Assembly: GCA_031287845.1 (NCBI GenBank)
Contig: JAITSI010000032.1
Span: 1-10,017 of the forward strand
Length of the DNA: 10,017 bases
DNA from: Puniceicoccales bacterium
GTDB taxonomy: Bacteria; Verrucomicrobiota; Verrucomicrobiia; Opitutales; JAIRLM01
Reading direction: 5' to 3'
Below the pieces are notes generated by a model, which worked only from the letters and a program-made list of their open reading frames with translations, did no database searches and was not told the origin of the DNA. The position numbers and the translations under genes are program-made. Position 1 is the first letter of the stretch; the number at the start of each line of letters is the position of its first letter. Positions 6,382-10,017 of the stretch are shown here, piece by piece.

Positions 6382-7303
6382 CCGGGTGGTGTCCCTGCTG
6401 CTGGGCCATGCGGGGAAGGTGGTCATCTGCGGCGTCGGCAAGTCCGGCTTCGTAGCCCAGAAGATCGCGGCCACCATGACCAGCATCGGCATGCAGGCGG
6501 TCTTTCTCCACCCGACGGAGGCCCTCCACGGCGACCTGGGAGTCTACGGCCCCGGCGATCCCACCATCCTCATTTCCCGCAGCGGCACCACCGACGAGCT
6601 GCTTTCCCTAATTCCCCTGCTGCGCCACCTGCGCTCGCCCCTCATCGCCGTGGTTGGCAATCCCCACTCCCCCCTTGCCCGGCGCTGTGACCACGTGTTG
6701 GAGGCCTACGTGGCCGTTGAGGCGGACCCGCTGGCCCTGGTTCCCACCACCAGCACAATCACGGCACTGGCCATCGGCGACGCGCTGGTGGCGGCCCTGA
6801 TGGCCCGGCGCTCCTTTTGCCGCGAAGATTTTGCCCGCATCCATCCGGGAGGACAGCTGGGCCGTAACCTGCTGCTGCGCGTGGGGGATGTGATGAATCC
6901 GCTGGAGCAGATTGCCCACGCGGGCCCCACCACGCCCATCCGGGAGGTGATCATCGCCATGAGCGAGAAGCCGCTCGGCGCCTGCTGCATCGTGGACGGC
7001 CAGGACCGGCTGCTGGGAATCATAACGGACGGGGACGTGCGCCGGCTCATCCAGCGGACGGAAAATCTTTCCGGAATCCTGGCCCGGGACGTGCTCTGCG
7101 CCACGCCCCGCACCGTCGAGTCCAGCGCAAGCATCGGCCGGGCCGTGGAAATCATGGAGGCCGGAGAACGGCAGGTGATGGTGCTGCCCGTGGTGGAAGG
7201 GTCGGGCAGGCTGCTCGGCCTCATCCGCCTCCACGATACCTACCAGGGGCCCAGGGGAACCGTGCCGGTCTTAGGGTCAGGACCCGTCCGGTCCGCCGGT
7301 TGA
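6278..7303 (+). CDS. kdsD: D-arabinose-5-phosphate isomerase (KdsD/KpsF/GutQ family)
   Basis: The enzyme converts ribulose-5-phosphate to arabinose-5-phosphate, the first committed step to KDO of lipopolysaccharide. The 341-residue protein has an N-terminal SIS domain with GVGKSG (52-57), HPTEALHGDLG (78-88) and SRSGTTDE (100-107), the family's IHPGGQLG with the conserved His189, and two CBS domains (about 203-262 and 270-325; GIITDGDVRRLI is the clearest block). Its sequence past the second CBS domain, PRGTVPVLGSGPVRSAG, is not family-like and the last seven codons plus the stop lie in repeat copy C. It overlaps glmM by 104 bases in another frame, and both feed envelope polysaccharide synthesis, so they are probably one operon. 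E. coli KdsD has 328 residues. Confidence 0.92.
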   Translation: MDGQEWESRTRAREVMRIEAEAIVRTAERLTESFDRVVSLLLGHAGKVVICGVGKSGFVAQKIAATMTSIGMQAVFLHPTEALHGDLGVYGPGDPTILISRSGTTDELLSLIPLLRHLRSPLIAVVGNPHSPLARRCDHVLEAYVAVEADPLALVPTTSTITALAIGDALVAALMARRSFCREDFARIHPGGQLGRNLLLRVGDVMNPLEQIAHAGPTTPIREVIIAMSEKPLGACCIVDGQDRLLGIITDGDVRRLIQRTENLSGILARDVLCATPRTVESSASIGRAVEIMEAGERQVMVLPVVEGSGRLLGLIRLHDTYQGPRGTVPVLGSGPVRSAG

Positions 7304-7540
7304 CGGTGGGGCTGCGCCCCCTATGGCACCCCCCGCGAAATGCCGTTGCACAGACGCCCGGGGGAGGCGAAGCTGGGGGCAAAGCCCTCAACCGGGCCCG
7401 GAGGTCTCAAAGGGGGCTGCCGCGCCCCTTTGCCAATCCCCCGCCCACGGGGTGCCGCCGCATCGATGGCCTGGGGGAAGCGAAGCTGGGGGCAGGGCCC
7501 CCAAATGGGCCTGGCCGGCCCTCGAGGCCCCCGCGCCGGC
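7281..7540 (+). repeat. GC-rich modular repeat, copy C (two units)
   Basis: Two related units stand in tandem, about 7281-7407 and 7408-7540. Both carry a GGGGC...GCCCC-type stem, a GCGAAGCTGGGGGC segment and a downstream GGGCC-rich block. Clear hairpins are GGGGC-TGC-GCCCC (7308-7320), CAAAGGGG/CCCCTTTG (7408-7432) and TGGGGGC-AGG-GCCCCCA (7487-7503); the equivalent of the last stem in the first unit has loop AAA and one mismatch. It ends with GGCCGGCCCTCGAGGCC. The repeat begins inside the kdsD tail and supplies its TGA at 7301-7303. No gene is credible in it, though GC-rich open frames run through. It separates the envelope genes from the accessory region. Confidence 0.82.
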
Positions 7541-7596
7541 GGGATGGATGACTTCCGGGTGTTGACAGAGAAACCGGGAAGGATTTGCTCCCTCCC

Positions 7597-8016
7597 ATGG
7601 CGGATGGGGGCGGAGAATTTTTGGATTTGGAAAGCTTCCGCCGGGCCCTGGAGGCGCTGGAACGGTCTTTGATGGTGATGGGTCGGACCGGAAAAGACGC
7701 TGAGCTGCACGAAGTGGTTCAGAGCGGGGTCATCCAGAACTTCGAAGTGGCCTACGAGATGGCATGGAAGGCCATGCGCCGGCGTCTCGTTGCCTCCCAG
7801 GGCGTGGGGAACGTGGACCGCCTCTCCCGCCGGGAACTTTTTCGCCAGGCAGCTCGCGCCGACCTCATCGACGACGTGGAACTCTGGATGCGCATTCACG
7901 ACCAGCGTAACAATTTGGCCCACCGCTACGGGGGAGAGATGCGGGAGCATGCGCTGCTGATTGCGGAAAAATTTGCCGGCGCGGCCCGAAGGCTGCTGGG
8001 GGAGCTGGAATCGTGA
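7597..8016 (+). CDS. HEPN-domain toxin, HepT/HI0074-like (nucleotidyltransferase substrate-binding family)
   Basis: The 139-residue, mostly helical protein matches the HI0074 family through NFEVAYEMAWKAMRRRL (about 48-64) and RNNLAHRY (104-111). The latter is a full Rx4HxY motif: Arg104 and His109 are the HEPN ribonuclease residues, and Tyr111 corresponds to the tyrosine AMPylated by MntA in the Shewanella HepT/MntA system. The expected role is a growth-arresting RNase held inactive by the partner encoded next. Its stop overlaps the partner's GTG start as GTGA, so production is coupled. The ATG at 7597 was chosen because the family-like sequence starts soon after; a TTG at 7585 lies nearer to the GGGAAGGA at 7576-7582. 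Toxicity is inferred from family. Confidence 0.82.
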   Translation: MADGGGEFLDLESFRRALEALERSLMVMGRTGKDAELHEVVQSGVIQNFEVAYEMAWKAMRRRLVASQGVGNVDRLSRRELFRQAARADLIDDVELWMRIHDQRNNLAHRYGGEMREHALLIAEKFAGAARRLLGELES

Positions 8017-8324
8017 CCCTCAACCTGGAGGAGCGCCACCGGGAGCAAATTCGGGCCATTCTGGGCCAGCATCTTGGCGGCAGAAAAGGAGTGCGCGTCT
8101 ACGCCTACGGTTCCCGGGTCCGGGGCAATGCCCACCGATTTTCCGACGTGGACCTGGCCATCGAATCCGCACAGCCCATCGGCGTGGATCTGCTTTTTGC
8201 GCTGCGCAATGCCTTCGATGGCAGTAACCTGCCCTATTCCGTGGACGTGACGGACCTGGCCCATGCTACGCCGAGCTTCCGGACCAGCTTCGACCGCAAC
8301 CGGGAACTCCTCTTCGAAACCTGA
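8013..8324 (+). CDS. Minimal nucleotidyltransferase antitoxin, MntA/HI0073-like
   Basis: The 103-residue protein has the polymerase-beta-type minimal nucleotidyltransferase signature: Gly33-Ser34, ten residues, then Asp45-Val-Asp47 (GSx10DxD, within YGSRVRGNAHRFSDVDLAIE), and a third acidic residue at Asp78 in SVDVTDL. All catalytic positions are therefore intact. In studied homologues this enzyme transfers AMP onto the HEPN toxin's tyrosine and so neutralises it. The start is GTG at 8013, overlapping the HEPN gene stop by four bases. The length is close to that of HI0073. A fold-back sequence lies 40-70 bases after the stop. Other targets for the nucleotidyltransferase are possible. Confidence 0.84.
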   Translation: MTLNLEERHREQIRAILGQHLGGRKGVRVYAYGSRVRGNAHRFSDVDLAIESAQPIGVDLLFALRNAFDGSNLPYSVDVTDLAHATPSFRTSFDRNRELLFET

Positions 8325-8366
8325 CCGCCCGCGGAAGCGCTCCCGGGCAGTGCCCGTGGGCGGCCG

Positions 8367-8395
8367 GCGCATGCCTGCCCGCAGCTTCCATGCGC
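8367..8395 (+). terminator. Hairpin downstream of the toxin-antitoxin pair
   Basis: GCGCATG (8367-8373) pairs perfectly with CATGCGC (8389-8395), and CTGC/GCAG at 8375-8384 can extend the pairing within. No T-run follows, so intrinsic termination is uncertain; an RNA-processing or attachment role is equally possible. Confidence 0.25.
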
Positions 8396-8467
8396 AGCGG
8401 GAAGGGGCCTCTCCCAAAAATCGACCCGACCCTTCCCCATGGCATCGCCTTTTTAAACCCGCCTCAA

Positions 8468-8488
8468 AAATTTTTGGCCAAAAAATTT
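8468..8488. promoter_or_regulatory. A/T-rich palindrome upstream of the DUF4143 ATPase
   Basis: TTTTTGGCCAAAAA (8471-8484) is a perfect 14-base palindrome, extended by one bulge to AAA...TTT on both sides. It lies about 85 bases ahead of the ATPase start in an unusually A/T-rich 120-base gap. The hexamer AGTACT, itself palindromic, occurs at 8519-8524 and 8551-8556 between it and the gene. The spacing of 32 bases would place these on the same face of the helix. Operator or promoter function is inferred. Confidence 0.35.
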
Positions 8489-8573
8489 CCCGAGAGATCC
8501 CTTAGGAATAAAAAAAGAAGTACTACTTCGGTTTATCCTGGAAAAATCGCAGTACTGGTTCAGAAATTTTTCC

Positions 8574-9719
8574 ATGGAGCTCGTACGCCGCTTTCTCGCC
8601 CCTCCGGCCGGGTCGTTTTTCCTCTTCGGTCCGCGGGGCGTGGGAAAGAGCTGCTGGCTGGCGGACACATTCCCGGACGCGCTGACCATCAATCTGCTAC
8701 AACGGGACGCCTTTATGAAGTTTTCCGAAAATCCCGATCTGCTGTTCGACTCCGTCACGGAGGAGAGAGAGCGGCGGGGCGGGCGTCCGTTCCCGGTCGT
8801 GGTGGACGAAATCCAGCGAATCCCCGAGCTGCTGGATGCCGTTCACCGGAGTATCTTTGCCTATCCCGAGGTGCGTTTTGCGCTGACCGGCTCCAGTGCA
8901 AGAAAGCTGCGGCGCGGGGGTGTGAACTTGCTGGCGGGAAGGGCGATTCGGAAGGAGCTCCATCCTTTTACGGCGGCGGAACTTGGCGAACGCTTCTCCC
9001 TGGAGAAAGCCTTGGTCCAGGGAATGTTACCCGTCGTCTGGGCGGCGCCGGAACCGCTGGAGACCCTGCGCACCTACGTGGGGACCTACATGGACGAAGA
9101 AATTCGCCAGGAAGGGTTTGTGCGTAAGGTGGGAGAATTTGCCCGGTTCCTAAAGGCCGCAGCCTTTTCCCAGTGCGGCACCACAAATCGGGAGGCGCTG
9201 GCGAGGGAATGCGGCGTCAGCGGCCACACGGCGAACGCCTACCTGTCCATTCTGGAAGACCTGCTGCTGTCCTTTTCCGTCCCGGTCTTCGCCGGGCGGC
9301 CCAAGCGCAAGTTGCTGCGGGGAGAGAAGTTCTACTTCGCCGACGTGGGCATCTACGGAAGCCTTCTGCCCCTGGGCCAGCGGGGACGGGAAAACTTTTA
9401 TCGGGGCTTTGCCATGGAAAGTCTGGTCGCCCAGCACCTTCGCGCCTGGTGTGCGGGACGGGGGGCGGACCGTGCCCAGCTGCACACGTGGCGCACTGCC
9501 AGCGGTCTTGAGGTGGATTTCGTTGTGGAGGAGGGAGATGGGGCACTCCACGCCATCGAGGTGAAAAGCGGTGACACCCTGCACCCGGAGTATTTCCGCG
9601 GACTGCGCGCCATCGCGGAGGATTTTCCGGAAATTAATCTCTATGTCACTTGCAAAACTCGCGCCCTAAAATTTGGACCTCGCAAAAAAAAAGCGTGCAA
9701 ATTTTTTTCGGATGGCTAG
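8574..9719 (+). CDS. AAA-family ATPase with DUF4143 C-terminal domain, tail altered
   Basis: The 381-residue protein belongs to the common AAA_14/DUF4143 ATPase group. Walker A is GPRGVGKS (19-26), Walker B VVVDEIQ with Asp78-Glu79, and the sensor-like LTGSSARKL is at 104-112. A winged-helix-like middle part (around REALARECGVSGHTANAYLSILEDL) precedes DUF4143. That domain ends with a PD-(D/E)xK-like pattern: Asp315 in EVDFVV and Glu329-Val-Lys331 in AIEVKSG. The cellular role of this group is unknown; members are frequent in accessory regions. After INLYVTCKT the sequence becomes Lys- and Phe-rich (FGPRKKKACKFFSDG) and lacks the usual LP..EFL-type ending, which suggests that the last ~20 residues come from the adjacent insertion sequence. 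No Shine-Dalgarno; AAATTTTTCC precedes the ATG. Confidence 0.82.
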   Translation: MELVRRFLAPPAGSFFLFGPRGVGKSCWLADTFPDALTINLLQRDAFMKFSENPDLLFDSVTEERERRGGRPFPVVVDEIQRIPELLDAVHRSIFAYPEVRFALTGSSARKLRRGGVNLLAGRAIRKELHPFTAAELGERFSLEKALVQGMLPVVWAAPEPLETLRTYVGTYMDEEIRQEGFVRKVGEFARFLKAAAFSQCGTTNREALARECGVSGHTANAYLSILEDLLLSFSVPVFAGRPKRKLLRGEKFYFADVGIYGSLLPLGQRGRENFYRGFAMESLVAQHLRAWCAGRGADRAQLHTWRTASGLEVDFVVEEGDGALHAIEVKSGDTLHPEYFRGLRAIAEDFPEINLYVTCKTRALKFGPRKKKACKFFSDG

Positions 9720-10017
9720 CTTTGTCAAATGATTGGGAAAAGACCAGCCATCGACGGTATACATGGCGCCGTGAGTTGTTTTTGCAAGGAAAATTCTCTC
9801 GATTTTGAGAAAAAAGTTGGTCGACCGCCACGACTGACGTTCGTTGAGGTGTTGACCATCTTCATCAGCTTTCTTTTGTCTCGCAGAAAGGATTTTGCAG
9901 CATTTTACTTCGGATCAGATGGGGATCTTTGTCGAACGTTTTTTCCTCATATGACCTGCTATTCTGCATTTTTACGCCGATTGCCGATTGTCGGTGAGAT
10001 TTTGAGCAAATTTCTGC
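9650..10017 (+). mobile_element. IS982-family insertion sequence, left part
   Basis: From about 9650 the base composition falls clearly below that of the rest of the window, and the DUF4143 gene loses its family resemblance at the same point. A transposase of the IS982 type starts at 9729 and runs off the end. The left edge is an estimate: without the right end neither the inverted repeats nor a target duplication can be identified. Confidence 0.6.
9729..10017 (+). CDS. IS982-family transposase, N-terminal 96 codons (partial)
   Basis: The frame is open from the ATG at 9729 to the window end. The N-terminal part reads SCFCKENSLDFEKK, then LTFVEVLTIFISFLLS, DFAAFYFG, FFPHMTCYSAFLRRL; this order of blocks (a FCK segment, an LT..EVLTI segment, then FP...Y..F) is that of IS982-type DDE transposases. 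The catalytic Asp-Asp-Glu lie beyond the window. Codon use is much more A/T-rich than in the neighbours, fitting recent arrival. No clear ribosome binding site precedes this ATG, so an alternative start such as the GTG at about 9771 is possible. Whether the element is intact cannot be judged. Confidence 0.75.
   Translation, partial: MIGKRPAIDGIHGAVSCFCKENSLDFEKKVGRPPRLTFVEVLTIFISFLLSRRKDFAAFYFGSDGDLCRTFFPHMTCYSAFLRRLPIVGEILSKFL

Noticed and set aside
4846..6492. 548-residue open frame on the minus strand
   Set aside because: It is antisense to glmM and kdsD, which have full conserved motifs; its length follows from high GC content.
1..7540. CRISPR array
   Set aside because: The repeats are long, dispersed, hairpin-rich and lack regular spacers; no cas genes are present.
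7562..7567. TTGACA as -35 of a promoter for the toxin-antitoxin pair
   Set aside because: No -10-like hexamer at 16-18 bases; the position would be TTGCTC. Kept only as a possibility.
7300..7672. Small plus-strand open frames in and after copy C
   Set aside because: They are repeat-derived, with no ribosome binding site or family features.

Overview
The window is GC-rich chromosomal DNA from a Gram-negative bacterium. A KDO-pathway arabinose-5-phosphate isomerase (kdsD) implies lipopolysaccharide. Phylum cannot be fixed from sequence alone; the GC-rich genes broken by A/T blocks, and several starts without a Shine-Dalgarno sequence, would suit a group such as the Verrucomicrobiota, but that is only a guess. 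The last ~350 bases are clearly less GC-rich and belong to an insertion sequence.

Layout. Positions 1-285 hold copy A of a GC-rich, hairpin-laden repeat. Next, on the minus strand, come fabG (3-oxoacyl-ACP reductase, 1907-1152) and holB (DNA polymerase III delta prime, 1149-286), two bases apart. Divergent from fabG is a plus-strand gene (2052-3131) for a Fis-type DNA-binding protein with a decayed AAA+ domain. Repeat copy B fills the gap to two overlapping minus-strand ABC ATPase genes of the dipeptide/nickel class (4873-3327), which have no permease genes beside them here. A 47-base gap separates these from plus-strand glmM (4921-6381) and kdsD (6278-7303), an envelope-precursor pair with an unusually long overlap. 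Repeat copy C (7281-7540) supplies the kdsD stop codon.

From about 7550 the region looks accessory: a HEPN/nucleotidyltransferase toxin-antitoxin pair of the HepT/MntA type (7597-8324), an AAA/DUF4143 ATPase (8574-9719) and the 5' part of an IS982-family transposase running off the end (9729-10017). The IS seems to have replaced the normal C-terminus of the ATPase.

The most novel feature is the repeat family. Units of about 110-130 bp carry conserved stems with variable loops. They occur three times, each directly downstream of a gene (holB, the Fis-type regulator, kdsD) and in the same orientation relative to it. This suggests a 3'-end element involved in termination, mRNA stability or genome structure.
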